Notes: a model not told the origin generated them from the sequence alone. Shown: positions 1 through 13,053, numbered from the stretch's first letter. The stretch is DNA of 64,000 nt from Pyxicephalus adspersus (GCF_032062135.1 NC_092861.1:143545802-143609801); one strand, 5' to 3'. Program-made: numbers and translations.

Positions 1-344
1 TCTTTGAAAAGTTGGGTCTTTAGCTGGGATTAAAGCGGATTTATCAACAAAATGTTTACTTTATATAAAAGGCGCATCTTTTATATTCCCTTTTCTTAAA
101 AAAAAGAATAGTAATGCAGTCTTCTGGCTGCTTTCTCTGCACATGTCTGGTCTCAGGCATTTGCAGTAGGGGCTTTTTCCTTCAATGGGAAAGAAATGCC
201 AATCCCACCCATGCCTTGTGAGATATGCACTCTTTTGTGCAGTGAGGGATCAGGCTACATAGCCAGAAGAAGAAAGAAGTCAGACAAAGATGGCGATTTC
301 TGGCACTTCTTCAGCACTGGGATGAAGGTGGATTACAGGGAGGT

Positions 345-695
345 GCGGGACCAAATCAAGGACAGCTCCGGTGGGATGGAAGGATATGTTGAAGTAACGG
401 GAAAGGTGATTTTGGACAGGTGATGTCCCTTCTGCAAAAAATAAAAATAAAAAATACGCAGCTTCCTGATTTCTCCCATAAACTGGTAAACTGAATGCTG
501 GGATACCTGGCACATCCTTGGCAAGAATGGATGAACACAGGTTCATGAGATTTACGTAATCTCGGCCCGGCCAATCAAGATAGCCAAAAATCTAAATAAA
601 GGGGAGAAAGTGTAGGAAGTTGGCATCCCCCACAATGGAATAGGGACAGGTAAGTGTTCAATGGGTTTAGTTCAGCTTTAAAAGGAGAAACTGGA
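345..695 (+). repeat. 'gccatcttgattgg' repeat, copy 1
   Basis: Shared words are ggacaggtgatgtcccttct, ggccaatcaagatagcc and gtttagttcagctttaaa. The same set, in one or other orientation, recurs at about 1,830-1,900, 2,190-2,420, 8,735-9,060, 10,755-11,110, 51,345-51,520 and 53,670-53,990. It looks like an old interspersed repeat; no ends or duplications could be fixed. Confidence 0.6.
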
Positions 696-3600
696 GCTAG
701 GTAGTACATTAACAAAAACATTCCAATTGATTCATAAGAATTAATAAAAAAGTATAAAAATAAATGTATTACAAAGTATACTATCATACAAATTTCATAA
801 ATTTGAAGTTCAGTAAAAACATAGTGTTGATGTGCAATATAGCTAGATCAAAGATGATTTCAAAAGGTTTAAAAAATGTGTGTTGTAGTTTGTAAGACTG
901 ATAATGGTTACAACATTTTTTGGCCCTAGCGTTTATTAGTCCACAGGTCATCTGCATGAGACATGTACAGAGTATGCTGAAAGTATACAGCAGTGGGCTG
1001 CAAGTGCTGAAAGCAGCTGCTTTATAAATATACAATGCAATAATGCAATTTATTCTCTTATGTTTTAAAAAATGGTCCAATGGCTCAATAGGCAATAGGT
1101 GTGCTTGCAGATTATCAGAATATATCTAATACAAATGCAAACTGATATTTAAGTAAATGCAAAAATCCTTTTCATGGAGAGAAGTTCATTTATCCAGCTT
1201 CTTTGTATCTACTTTGGCAAGGAGCCATCTTGTTTATTCCTGCACGGACAGTGTTGTTGATTTTGATAGGACATTACTAAATAAGATAAACGAGCAAGAC
1301 AGCCATCATACCGCTGAGTGACAACATCGTCACTTTGACAGTTCCGATAAAAGTTTTGTCATGGCTAAGACTGAACATGTCACCTTGTCCCTGAAAGACT
1401 GACCTTGTCCCTAATGTAAAAAAGTATCACTACTCGTATATTTATAAAGCAGTTTTAGTTAAGGGGGGTTGTCCAGAGGTAAAATTTTAAAAGTTACAAA
1501 GAACAATATTTATACATCCTTTTCTGCCAACAGACCTAATAAAGTAGCAGCTGCAGCAGCTCCCTGGGACCATAAAGATTTGGGGAGCTGGGGTGAGGTG
1601 CAAATGTACCACTGCATGAGGGCCCCATACCTTTCTCATTCAACAGGACCTCAAGTTAGTTTGGCGGAAGGGAGGCCAGCCAGTTCTGCACAGGGGCCCA
1701 CTGTTGGCTATAATCACCACTGGTGGAATGCAAATCTTGACTTCAGCGGACAAAGGCCAGATCCAGACTCTTCTACCCTGAAGCTCATCTTGAAGTTGAT
1801 ATGAAAATGCATTAGGTTTAAAGAGGCAGATGGCAGATTCCCTATTGCAGAAGGGACAGGTAATGTCTTTTCCACTATAAAACAAACTTACCTGCTTGTA
1901 TACAATTTTCTCTATAACCACCTGGGCGTTACACTGATGTCTAGATTTCTGTACCAAAAGCGTTACACTGTTTTTCATGAAATTTTTTTTTTTACAAGAG
2001 GAGCTGCGGACACTGGGTATTTCCTTTCAGTTGTAATCCGATTGTCATACAATGTATGACAATCAGATTGCAATATAACATTTGTTTACATTTAACCACC
2101 TGGTGAGAAAAACTCGGGGTTAACCATAATTGCAAAAGTTTTGACCCCGAACATGCTCAGGCTTAACGGCCAGGTGGATAAAGTCCAGGTATAGATGGCT
2201 ATATGGAAACAATGAACTCCTGTGAACATGCACGGAAGTTACATCATTATAACATCAATCAAGATGGACAAAAATTTCAAACCTGGAGAAAGGACCCTGG
2301 AGATGTTGGCCCCAGTGAAACAACAAGGAGAGGTGAGTTTTGGTAAATTATTTCCATCAGACAGGAAAGTTTATTTTTTAGCGGAAGGGACATAACGTGA
2401 TAAAGGACCGTTATAAAGGACCCCACCTGCTTTTTTTCCTCCTTGACCTAAACCAAGCCTTAATAACTTTTCTAAAAGTCTCCTAAGTCCAGTTATTTAA
2501 CGCCGATGGTCCTCTTCTCCTAAATACTCCTTTAAAAGCAGGATAGCTTGATGGTGAAACCCCAAGGAGGCATGTACTTGGTGCTCTGGGTTTACCAGAT
2601 ATGCTCTGAATGACTACAGCCATCATTTAATCCAGAAGAAAACCATTGGTGGACCTCAGAGCTGTAATTCTGCGAGGGACACCATTGGACATATATGGGT
2701 GAATATTACACCAAAAACTGATTTTTATTAATAAAAAGGCCAAAAGCTGTAAAAGGGTTTTGACATGTTAGTAAAGGTCAGCATTGAGTTGATAACCCAA
2801 CTTGGATAAGTAAAAAAAAAAATGTAAAAAGTCCCTAATTCCCCAGATCCAAGTTATGTATTGCTAACAAGAATACTGTAAAGCACTGAGAGCTTCTAGG
2901 ATATAATGACAAATTTATTGCAGTATATCAGATCCTATCCTGGAAAATTTGCTTTCAGTGCTTAGGTGCCCTCAATCAAATTCCCTCTGTTAACATCGTG
3001 GTGCTGTTTAGCAAAAAATGTCAGACAATCTGTCAACTTCCGTAGCCAAACTTACTCTGTTTACCCCCCTCCTCCCTATCTATGCACCCCCTTTCTGAGC
3101 AGTAGAAAATCAATTTAGTATAGAGGACTAGTTAAGCAGATTGATAGCAATGTGTATTTGTACCAGGAGAAAACAGTACTAAATTATTTTCACCAGACAA
3201 TTTTAGTGATGTTGAGTCACCCTGTTTTTCTCCAAATCATAAATATATTTTATGGGGAAAAATTGTGGAGACGTAACCTGTATTTTATCTTTTACATGTG
3301 ATAAAGTCCAAGGTTTGGACCTGTCAAGGACTAATTCCGCTATCATTTGCTATAGCAAAATGGCCACATTTTTCATCCCCGCAGCTTTGCAGCCGCACTT
3401 AAGAGGGGGAATAACCATACACAATGCACTTATATGTGTCACAGGCTGTTTGTTAACTTCACATTTAAAGAGTCTGTATATTTAAAAGCTACAGAGAAAA
3501 TAACAATTAAGACTTAAGGACTATTAGCTTGATCTGTGCCAAGCAGACAAGGTAAAATGTACTTATGCTTTTCACTAAAGTGTATTTCTACCCTAAGAGA

Positions 3601-4011
3601 AAAAGAATCACACAATGAATATGAACCAAGCAACTTTCAGATGTGCAGTCTCAAACCATATTATTAGCCACTCATGGGCACTTTTATAAGTGCCCCGATA
3701 CAGTCTTTAGAGTCATTCGCAGTGTAGAATGAAGCCGATGTTATTCATACGAGTGTTGCAGTTCAGCTCACTGCACCACAATCTAGCTTGAACCATCTCC
3801 AGTCCTTTGGCAACAACCACAAGGCAACTACATGCAACCATGTTTAACTGCAATTCACTACAGTTAGAGCGTATCCCCCATTTAGGAAGCCGTTAGCTAC
3901 TCAAGGACAGCCAGAAGCTACATGTCGTGTCCAAGAACCACAATCCACAATCTACTACAATGTAAATGCAACTGCATGCATGAAATGGTTTCCCATATGA
4001 ATTAGGTAGAT

Positions 4012-4460
4012 TAAAGCAGACCTACCACAAAAACTTTTTATTTAACGTAAAAAATATCTTCTTCTTTTTTTTTGTGTTCACCTCCTGTCCTTACTGCCGT
4101 GGTGCAGAGTCTCCTTAGATACATACATCACATATCCCAGGAGGCTTCGGGGGGCTACTTCTGTGTATGCCCAATCTAAGCTTTTTCCTGAAATGGGAAA
4201 AACGCATTCGCAGTGAGATCGGCACTAATATTCTTCCTATTTACTGCAGGCTATGCCACCCGATCTTGCGCCTAAAAAAACTGAAGAAGATGGCAGTGCC
4301 CTGCACTTCCTCCAGGACTAAGGCGAATTTCAGGATGGCATGGGACCGAACTGATGAAAGCTCCAGAGGAAGACTCTGCAGAAGTATAGATAAATGGGAT
4401 TTTTTTATTTTGAGGGGGGTAGTAGTGCTTAAAAAGATGCCATATAGTTATATAAGTCCT
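4012..4460 (+). repeat. related repeat, distant or subfamily copy
   Basis: It begins ttaaagcagacctaccacaa and shares with the promoter-like family catatcccaggaggct, ccacccgatcttgcgcct, gaagatggcagtgccctg and a final transition into A/T-rich DNA. It lacks the clear donor-like end. A fragment with aaagatggcgatttctggca occurs at about 120-420. Confidence 0.6.
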
Positions 4461-4736
4461 TAGGGGAGTTAGTGTGCTGCTCTGTGCCACATTTCCCTTT
4501 TCCAGAATAGCAGTCCTGAATCAGAACACTAAATAGTATAAAAACTACTGATGAGTCCATCTAAAACAGGCAAAGGCTGCATGAAATTTCTATAGGAAGA
4601 GATTTATACTACACCAGGGATCTATTACCATTTGAAAGTCAAAAATAGCTAGCAGGTCATTTAGCTCATTGTTACCCATGGCAAAATCTACACAACTATA
4701 TTTACTGGAGCTGACCTTATAATAAGAAAGTCTTAC

Positions 4737-4919
4737 CACTAACTCTGCTTGTGTCATAAAACAGAGCACTTGTAGATTTATTAGGATTGTTCTCAGGAAC
4801 GGCTTCCAAAAGGTAACTCTCAATTACTCCTCTGATTCCAGCTGGTCTGTCCCAGGTCACCTCCATACTGTGTCCACTTGTATGGAGAACTCTTAGGGGA
4901 GCTTGTCCATTCACTGGAA
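4737..4919 (-). CDS. USH2A: usherin exon e30: start of the next FN3 repeat
   Basis: This 183-bp exon (61 codons) is phase 1 to phase 1. The acceptor is tttttacatacag and the donor is AGTG|gtaaga. It encodes strands A-C' of an FN3 repeat: PVNGQAPLRVLHTSGHSMEV, then TWDRPAGIRGVIESYLLEAV and the loop ENNPNKSTSALFYDTSRVSG. One NKS sequon is present. The rest of this repeat (E-F-G strands, expected in the next exon) is not found in the remaining 4.7 kb and must lie beyond the left edge. Confidence 0.95.
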
Positions 4920-6419
4920 CTGTATGTAAAAAAATGCCAGAAACAATGAGACAAATTGGGACACACCTATAGAGTAACATGAATCAGCTTCATAAATATC
5001 TGTTATCACTTAAAACACAATTTTTTAAGTGTTTTACAGCAAGCACATTTTAAACACAAATATATATCACTCTACCTCCCATTTGGTAAATTCTATGTGA
5101 CTATTTGATTCTATGTTGCACATACAAAAATGTATTACAAGGAAGTAAATTGGCCCTAAAAGTTTCCACTAGCCAAATTAAAGATGATAATAAGATGACA
5201 GTCACATGGGTGCAATTAAAACATTTGTTAAAGACACCCTGTTGCCAAAAATATTCATTCAAATATCAATCTTTCTATATATATATACAATAAGAGGAGG
5301 GGGGCAGAGGAGCTTTGCCAGCACAGTAATTTGAAACATCACAATTAAATAAAAATAGTTTATGTAAAGGAAAGGAATACTACTTCAAAGCATTTAAAAT
5401 ATTTGATTGTGCTTTTAGCTACACGTTGGTGACAGGGTCCCTTTACAGCTTTGTTGATCATAACTTTGCAGTTGATTTTCCCTATGGTTCTATGCAGATA
5501 TTGAGTTTTGGAAACATATGGTAAACTGGGTGCTGGGCCATTTGTTGCTTTTTAATTTTAATGGTGGTCCAACACACCTTGTCAGTGCACAACAATTAAC
5601 ATGTGTTTTAGATGAATACAATGCACATATGTAAGCCATCTGTGCATCATAGTGTGTATGGTTAAAATAAAAATAAAAACTGCAGGTTCATCAAAACCTA
5701 CAAAGAAAATCCCTGACATCTGGTTTAAAATGAATGGGTTGTCTAACATGTTGAATCACAAAATCTAGCTATTGTACCGCAGCAGACTGCATGCAGCCTG
5801 ATTTCAGGTGTTGTCCGTTCTCACATATGTTCATACAGCAGCAAAGCAATTGTGTATATATTACACTCACTCTACAAATCTGACACTTTCATATTTTGAG
5901 CACTTCAAAAACACAAAAGCATCAGAAATGAGCTTTTGTTGATCTTCAGAGTTTCATTTTTCATGTATTGAATGTCTTTAAATCCAATTAAAGAGCTGAG
6001 TCAAGGCATGGAACATGAGAAATATGGATACATTAATGAGTTTGCAACCTCGCATTTAGCTTAATCTCTTATGCAAGCCCTTCACATAGAAATTTCATTT
6101 TTAATCAACGAAGATGAAGAAAAAAAAAATAAAAAGGATGTTGTAAATGAAGATGTTTAAAGGGAAGTTGAACCAAGAATGGTATGTTCTGTCATTTGTT
6201 ATTAAAAAACCCATCAATTTTCTCATAACCTTTAAGTATTTATTAGATATCACAATAGAATGGGAAAGGTCTGCGAAGAAAAGAACTTCATCAGAAGACT
6301 GAAAGAAGAAAAGCTCAAAGTATTTTAGGCAAGATTATGGATGAGCTGTTCATGGTTGATGGCTATCTGTATGGGTGGCAGCCTTCCCAATGGCCAAATA
6401 AAAGACATTCTTCCTACTG

Positions 6420-7490
6420 ACTAGGGACAAATTAAATTTTAAAATTTGATCTTGCGGCAAATCGGGCTGTTCTTGCTTACCGACCATGTAAGCGAGAATG
6501 GTCTGTGTAGATTCGGTCGTCGAGATCAAATTTTTGGGGACCTGCAAGAGCAATCAGGGCAGCGGAGCTGATTGCTCTTGCAGCCCTGTAGTATGTGTTC
6601 TTGTATAGAAATTCTCCATCCAAGAACACAGAGTCCCGCTGCTGTGCTCATCATGAATTAATGCAGCTGTGTGATGATTCCCATGGCTGCATTTATTCAT
6701 AATAAGCACAGTTGCGGGACTCACGCTAACAAGAGGAGAACCGCAGCTCCAATGCAGCTATGAGAATCCTCCTGTGCGCGATCCCCGGGCACTAGAAGTT
6801 AAATGAGGGCTTGCCCGGGAGAATAGAGAAACTCCATTGAGAGTTCATCTGCAGTCACAGCTGACTGGAAGCACTCGCGTGCCTCAAATCAGCTGTGACC
6901 GTGGTTCCCACGGTCACCAGGCTGTACCAATCAGCCCATGACCGTGGGAACTGAACTGCAGATGAACTCTCAATGGAGAAAATCCATTAAGAGTTCATCT
7001 GCAGTCACAGCTGACTGGAAGCACTCCAATCAGCTGTGACCACAAGTTTCCATGCTCCCCGGGCTGTACTTATCAATGATATCAATGATAAGTACAGCCC
7101 AGTGACCGTGGGAAATGAACTCAGATGAGAGTGATTGTCTGAGGAAAGGTAAACCCTGATGACAGCTCAAGCGTCATCAGGATTTTCCTTTCCTCAGCCA
7201 ATCACAGAACACTAGAGGTGAATGAATGGGGAGACTTGTCCTCATTTAACCTCTAGTGCCTGGGGATCCCACACTGACAGGAGGATTACTATGGCTGTAA
7301 AGTAATAAAAGTTAGTTACACAAATCACACACATTCTATAAATTACTTTAACATTAAAGCCTCTTTTTTTATTTTTACACATATTTTTACACACAAATTC
7401 GCGAATTCGAATCCTGTGTTTTTCGGGTTGAGTCTATCCAAATTCCAACAGCCATATTCGGGTCGAATATACGGACAACCTGAATTTGAA
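6420..7490. mobile_element. nested inverted-repeat element
   Basis: This stretch is a series of stem-loops: gagcaatcagggcagcgg against gctgattgctcttgcag; agttcatctgcagtcacagc (twice, near 6,842 and 6,992) against gcagatgaactctcaatgg; gaccgtggttcccacggtc; gggctgtacttatcaatgat against atcaatgataagtacagccc; and cactagaggtgaatgaatg against catttaacctctagtgcc. The right part includes aattcgcgaattcgaatcc and ggttgagtctatccaaattc. There is no open frame of transposase type. It looks like a compound non-autonomous DNA element; the family is not recognised. Confidence 0.65.
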
Positions 7491-7499
7491 CACCAACAC

Positions 7500-7612
7500 T
7501 ACTGACCACCACACTAATATACTGTGAGCTCTGTATAAAGTAAATATATAAGCGGTTCCCTAAGGATCTGAAAATTTATTTAAGAGTTTATCCATGTTAA
7601 GAAGGGCTGGTT
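7500..7612 (+). mobile_element. hAT-like repeat, tail fragment
   Basis: It contains actgaccaccacactaatat, actgtgagctctgtataaag, gcggttccctaaggatctg and ttatccatgttaagaagg, matching the 3' third of the other copies. Confidence 0.55.
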
Positions 7613-8375
7613 TACTGAAGGCTGGTTTACTGAATAATGTAATACATTTCGGAAATGCACAGGTACCCTTTTTCAAGGTAAAAAGTCTACCTTAATAGAA
7701 AGGTAGAATATCTGCACATTTCTGAATCATCATATCAGTGCTTATGATGAATGATCCAGTAAAATCATAGTTTAAATGAACTTTGATATGAAGATTCTTG
7801 ACATTTTTGTTTGTGTGGTGCCACCGGGTAGCCATGAACCCACTAATATCTGTTTTGCATTGAATGCAGAATAGAACCTTCTGTATATCTAATCACTATA
7901 GCACTCCATTAACAAATTCCTATTGATTTGACATGTTTGATTATCTTCACAGAAATGTTTGATTATCTTCAGATTTCCAGCAATATCTAAACTCTGACAG
8001 ATAGCCTTGGAGAACAATTTGGTAAATATATGTATGCAATGTTTAGAATTAAAAGGTTACTTACCCTTGGAAAATGTTAAATGGTGACAGAGTCTGTTTA
8101 GGGAAACCTAAGGTAGCCTATTGCTTTGGTCCCATTGGGCAAATTAAGTTTTTTTAATCAAATGTATGTAAGCCTTAAAAGCCAGCATCTATAGATAGAT
8201 TTAGACATTTTCCGTGTTCCTTTACTACAATTGTCATGTGTTGGTCATGTTAGAATGCGCCAATATATTTCCAATAGAAGTGTGCAAGGACAACATGCAG
8301 GCTTAATTGCTTTTACTGTACTTCTATAATAGTCAAATGATAGCACTATATAAGTATGGCAGTTGGTATACTTAC

Positions 8376-8456
8376 AAGAAGCTTTAGCGCGACCCCTGCT
8401 CCAATTGCTAGCTGTGGATCCTCCTTCATTTATAGCAATCACCCTGTATAAGTATT
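8376..8456 (-). CDS. USH2A: usherin exon e29: back end of the split FN3 repeat
   Basis: This 81-bp exon (27 codons) is phase 1 to phase 1. The acceptor is cctttcttacag and the donor is TCTT|gtaagt. It encodes EYLYRVIAINEGGSTASNWS, then RGRAKA. This is the F strand (Y-x-Y-R-V-x-A-x-N-x-x-G) and G strand of an FN3 domain and nothing else, so it needs the E strand from e28 and the A-C strands found in e21, before the LamG pair. One NWS sequon is present. Length and phase equal those recalled for human exon 29. Confidence 0.94.
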
Positions 8457-8734
8457 CTGTAAGAAAGGTTGGGAAAGTTGAGGTTAATCTCTGGAGATAT
8501 GAGGCTGGTTGAATCATTAATAAACTATTGTTATTAAAGGTAAGCAAATTGTATTTTAATATTATATCCCTTAAAGTTTCAGGTTGTAAAGCGGCTAGAA
8601 GGAATTTTTGGACTCTTTGATAAAAGGCTCTTTCAAGGTGATCTAAGGTGATCTAAGTAAGCAATGTCAGTACAGGCAAGCAACCTGTACAACTGTGCAA
8701 GACTGAGGGGAGGCTGAAGTTCAGTTTTAAAGCA

Positions 8735-9060
8735 GAACATAATAGTTAAAAAATTGCAAGCAGGTATGTCCTTTTGTGCAGAAAGGACCGGTGATGTCCA
8801 TTTTGCAATAAAATAAACTTACCCTGTCCTCTTCCAGGATTCGGATTTTCAGCCATCTTGATTTTCCACGCCAGAATGATGAAACTCCTGTGCATGTTCA
8901 TAAGATTTCGTACTAGACATGCAGGGGTATGCCGGAATGCCTACCATTGGTTGTGAACAGGCAGGTAAGTTTATTTTATTTCAACAAGGATATCACCTGT
9001 CCCCTCTGCAATAATGAACTTGGCTGTTTTTTTGCATTAAAGTTTAGAATCCTGCTCTGA
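8735..9060. repeat. 'gccatcttgattgg' repeat, copy
   Basis: It contains ttcagttttaaagcagaac, ggaccggtgatgtccattt, cagccatcttgattttcc and ctctgcaataatgaac, matching the copies at 345 and 53,670. Confidence 0.65.
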
Positions 9061-9602
9061 AATTCTTGTTCAGACAATTTTATATTGGGTGACAATTCCT
9101 CTCCTACCTTGTCACACTTTAACATGAGCCCCATATGAAGACTACAAGTGGCCATGCTCACACACATTGCACAGTCATGGCCAAATGCTGCACTACCAGG
9201 AAGCCGGTCCAGAGCAACGATTTATGGCTGACCATTTCCATATAGACACAAGGTGCCTGAAAGAGGTTGGAGGAGGTCTGCAACACTTAGACAAATTGTA
9301 TTGTACATATAATTTATAATGAAAAAAAATAATTTAAAATATACAGTGCACAGGCAGAATAAAATCCAAAAAGGGTTCACTTGATTGAAGAAAAAACAAG
9401 TAATGGTGTGTCCTAATAAATTGCAGATCTATGCCACAATGCGTTCATTTTCTGCTTATAGCTGCAATATGTTACTAAATATTTTAGTGTTTGTCTATTA
9501 TTTCAGCATTTAGCCAATACCCCAACTCACACAAAGCAACTTATAATACATAATTAAGAATTTTTGAGACCCTGCTGATGAGGAGTGATTTCCTTTCTGT
9601 AC

Positions 9603-9806
9603 CTTTGAAGGGTTTCAGGCTGTGATCATTAGCTGTTTCCTCTCCCCCTCTATACACTATGATGGAGTCATTCCCTCTGCAGTTAACGGAGCTGTCAGTT
9701 GATGGGCAGCCATCCAGATCGACTCTGACAGCGGTGCTGGACACAGATGCAATGTTAACAACAACACCTTGTATAAATCGGATAGCTTTCATGCAGCCAC
9801 CAAAAC
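9603..9806 (-). CDS. USH2A: usherin exon e28: end of LamG 2, then resumed FN3
   Basis: This 204-bp exon (68 codons) is phase 1 to phase 1. The acceptor is ttgtatttccag and the donor is AAAG|gtacag. It starts with GFGGCMKAIRFIQGVVVNIA, the closing strand of LamG 2, whose cysteine pairs with one of those in DGCPSTDSSVNCRGND. The last 25 or so residues (IIVYRGGEETANDHSLKPFK) do not belong to LamG. They look like strand C' and the loop leading to the L-P-F motif of an FN3 E strand, completed by e29. The usual R-x-D-L-D-G-C turn is present. Confidence 0.95.
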
Positions 9807-10754
9807 CTGGAAATACAATAAGATCAATATTTTCTTCTCTCCGGGATTTCAGAATTACAAAGAATATGCTGTCCAATATACAGGAAATAAAGATTACATT
9901 TTGTGCTTTATTGTGACATGTTTCACCTAAGTATGATTTTCATTTATTGAGAGTTTTGTTATAGTAACAAGAGAAACATTTTATAAGTATTAAAAAAATG
10001 TGTGAATGTTTCAGAATTTGTTCAAAATTTGGAAATAATTCACTTGTGAATGTTTTTAAAATATGCAAAATGTTATTTTCTGATATTTAGGTTCTTTAGC
10101 AGGACAATGTAATTTCCTTACAATGTTCTGTATATGGTGTAAACAGGATAACAATGTTTCACCAAACAGGAAACAAGCAAAACCTGACAAGGGTTTAGGA
10201 ATAAAGTTTTGTTTTGCCACTGTCTTGGGTTGTCCTTCAATTCATCCAAAATTCAACAAGATTCCCCTGTTCATAGATTTCAGTGGGATTCACCTGTAAA
10301 TTCAGGTTTGAGAAACTTTAAACAAGGTTCCCCAAACCCCAAAGATGACCCATAGTACAGGGACTCTGGGATAAGGCAATATTGTCCAAGCCCAAATGTC
10401 ATGAGTATTCTAACTAGAACCATCCTGCTTTGTGTATTTCTTCCAGATCTGTGCAGTAATCTATTGTGAATCCTTGGATTTGTGCAGGAGCTTCCTTTAA
10501 TATAGACCAGTCAGTCCTTGTTTCTCTCATTGTGTATGATGACGGGTCTTGTATCAGCCCACTCTTGTAGTTTTCTGCATTCAGCCTGTAGTGGATGGCC
10601 CTCCTAGGTCCCTCTCTCAGCTCTACCATCTGTCCAGGGTTATGCTCACCAAATAGATGACTTTATGGCTGCTTTTCAAGTTTGTATCTGGGTTTGCAAA
10701 GTATTTGATGCACACAAAGTGGATTTATATTCTTTATAGCTTTTGAAGGATATT

Positions 10755-11110
10755 TAAAATAAAGTTTTTCTGCCTGAAGTTCTGCTTAAACTCCTGTCTC
10801 AAGTATACTAAAAAAAAAAAAAAACTAAAATTAAAACAATCTTTTTATTTTAAAGAACTTATTGGATTTTGGATCAGGCTCAATTGCTCGGAAGAACTGT
10901 GAATGTGCAGCTCAGTGTTGTTTGGCAGGATATCCGGCAATTTTGGATTTCCCTGCACTTGCCGGGACTGAATAAGCTCCTGCACCCCTGCGAGGGAGTA
11001 ACGTCATTCCAGCTTAGCCAATTAAGATGGCAAAAGATTGGCAACAGGAAGGGAAGGATGCAGATGGTGGTCCCCGTAAGAAATGGGGTTTAGTTTCCTT
11101 TATTAAGGAA
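10755..11110. repeat. 'gccatcttgattgg' repeat, copy
   Basis: It contains gaagttctgcttaaac, an A run, gccaattaagatggca and gaagggaaggatgcag. It lies between the unexplained open frame and unique intron sequence. Confidence 0.55.
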
Positions 11111-11414
11111 GGGTTAGAGTCATCTTAGATTTTTTTCTTGTGCATGTTCTGATTGGTGAAATGGTTCCCATTAAATGGAAGGAGAGATGTTTCAATATGG
11201 AAACCTGTTTCTGCAGCAGTTTTTAAAAACTCTAAGATTGATTATTTATTAGGTTCTGACCACTAGAAATATGGAATACTCCCTAAAATTGAATTTTAAG
11301 TTATTTCTGATTTAATATTGTTCTACTGTGCTATTTTTTATATAATTGTGTATGTGAAACACTGTTTAACATTGCAAATTGAGAGAGGTAATGCAAAAAC
11401 ACAGAAACTGGTTT

Positions 11415-11429
11415 GGGGGGGGGGGGGGG
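11415..11429 (+). repeat. poly-G run
   Basis: Fifteen consecutive G bases, so the usherin transcript strand carries C15 within the e27-e28 intron. Confidence 0.95.
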
Positions 11430-13053
11430 TCATATTTGATCCAAAACTGAAGAAAATGTCAATTACCATTCTAATGCCGATGGACCTATTGCTGTCTATA
11501 TAACAATGTCTGCTTTCTTTTACCTCAACCAGTAAATCAGAAGAGGAGAAAATAGAAACTCGGAACTAACTACTACTGCCTTAAGCTATTCAATTATTCC
11601 TTGCACACAGATACAATTATATGAAAAATATTATTGATGTATCTCTGGTAATTAAATCTCCCAGCACTGGTATACAGAGTCTTATGACACCTCTCCTGGT
11701 TTATCTACTGGGCATACAGTCATCATTGTGTGGACCATTTATAATTAAGTCTGCAAATTAAATTGCTCCAACTTCATATAGTTAAAAGCTGACCTTTGAA
11801 ATGCATTGTGCTCAATTACACATTTAAGCCGGAGTTTTGTGGTTCTTCTGGAAGACTAGATGATGAGGATTTTCAGACAAATAAATGTTCATGGAATATA
11901 CAAAACAGGGCGTTCAGTATATATTGTATTCCAGGTCTGCATAAAATCATGACCATTATAAAGGCATTGCACTTTCTGTGTTGAATATTTTATTTTATGT
12001 AATGCAGGATAACACAGGTAGAGGACTACTTCATGGTTTTATTTACCTAATGATAAATGTTTCAGGAGTAAACATTTACGTTTTGTGTATTGCAACACTG
12101 CAAAATATTGAAACTTGGTAGCAGCATATGCATGTATGTTTTATGGATTCATGTGCAATAATGTTTTTCATTTTTAAGTTTTATGATATTGTTTAAAAGG
12201 TATCCTTACAATCCCTTATTTGATCATTAGATATCCTAAGTCGTGACATAAACAAATATGTATTTATTACCCAAAAGCATGTTTATGCACCCCTTGCCTT
12301 ATCTCATTTGAATGAACAGGTATAGCTTTCTAAAAAAAAAGGTCATCCTATCTGCAACTATCTGCCTTGGGTGACAGCCATTGTTTTATGATCACTTTAA
12401 ATTTAAGTAAACCTCAACAACTAACTTCTTGTTTGCTCCTTTTTGGTTTGGGAAATACACCATAGAAAGCAATCTGTTCAATGGGGAAAAATACCTGTTG
12501 TCTGGTATAGACATCGAGCATGGACATCAACTCATTTATAAATTTGTTTTAGGAGGGTAAATAAAAAAATGCTGTGATTTTAACAAAAAATAAAGGCACA
12601 ATTATGGCGATCCAAAGGTTGTTGTATTTTTAAAAAGCTCTTTAGATTCACTTGGCTACTGGGGCTTGACTTTTCCTGACTTGATGGCTAAGCTCCACCT
12701 ACTGCCATTCTCTGCCCAATAAGAGTGCCTTTATTGACCACCAAGGCAGTTTCATTGGGTATTGTCATGGTAGTTGGCAGGGCTGCAGTAACAAAGTGCA
12801 CAAAAAACAGAGAAACACCAAAAAAACTTTCCTAGATAATAAAAATACTAAAGCTGGTATCATGTGGTTTCAGCTCCTAGGTGGCACCTGAACTTTTTAC
12901 CTAATGATAAAGTGGAATAAGCAAGAAGGCGTGGTATTGGGGGCTAAGTCTGGTATTTTTTATTTTCTTTTCCTAATCCTAGTTACATAACTGAGACTTG
13001 ATTCTGGCGTAGATACAACGGTTGTCTAATAACTTTTGATATGCCCTACTTAC

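Larger units (their letters stand above)
1..4736 (-). other. partial usherin intron after e30
   Basis: No exon-like segment could be found: I looked for an in-phase FN3 E-F signature with splice sites on the minus strand. The region holds repeat pieces at about 1-740, 1,640-1,990, 2,190-2,420 and 4,012-4,460, with little recognisable between (740-1,640 and 2,420-4,010 are AT-rich unique-looking DNA). The intron continues past the left edge. Confidence 0.8.
4920..8375 (-). other. usherin intron e29-e30 (3.5 kb)
   Basis: I see nothing identifiable at 4,920-6,400 except short A/T runs. From about 6,420 to 7,490 there is a nested inverted-repeat element, and at 7,500-7,612 the tail of a hAT-like repeat. 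The stretch 7,612-8,375 looks unique. Confidence 0.75.
9807..13053 (-). other. usherin intron e27-e28 (3.2 kb)
   Basis: It contains an unexplained 78-codon open frame on the minus strand (10,430-10,663), a copy of the 'gccatctt' repeat (10,755-11,110) and a G15 run at 11,415-11,429. The stretch 11,500-13,050 shows nothing recognisable. Confidence 0.75.

Noticed and set aside
1..4736. Search for the next usherin exon (E-F-G strands of the FN3 begun in e30)
   Set aside because: No minus-strand segment with an in-phase FN3 signature and splice sites was found, so it is taken to lie beyond the left edge.
9659..9916. 85-codon plus-strand frame
   Set aside because: It overlaps exon e28 on the other strand; it is the antisense shadow of a real exon.
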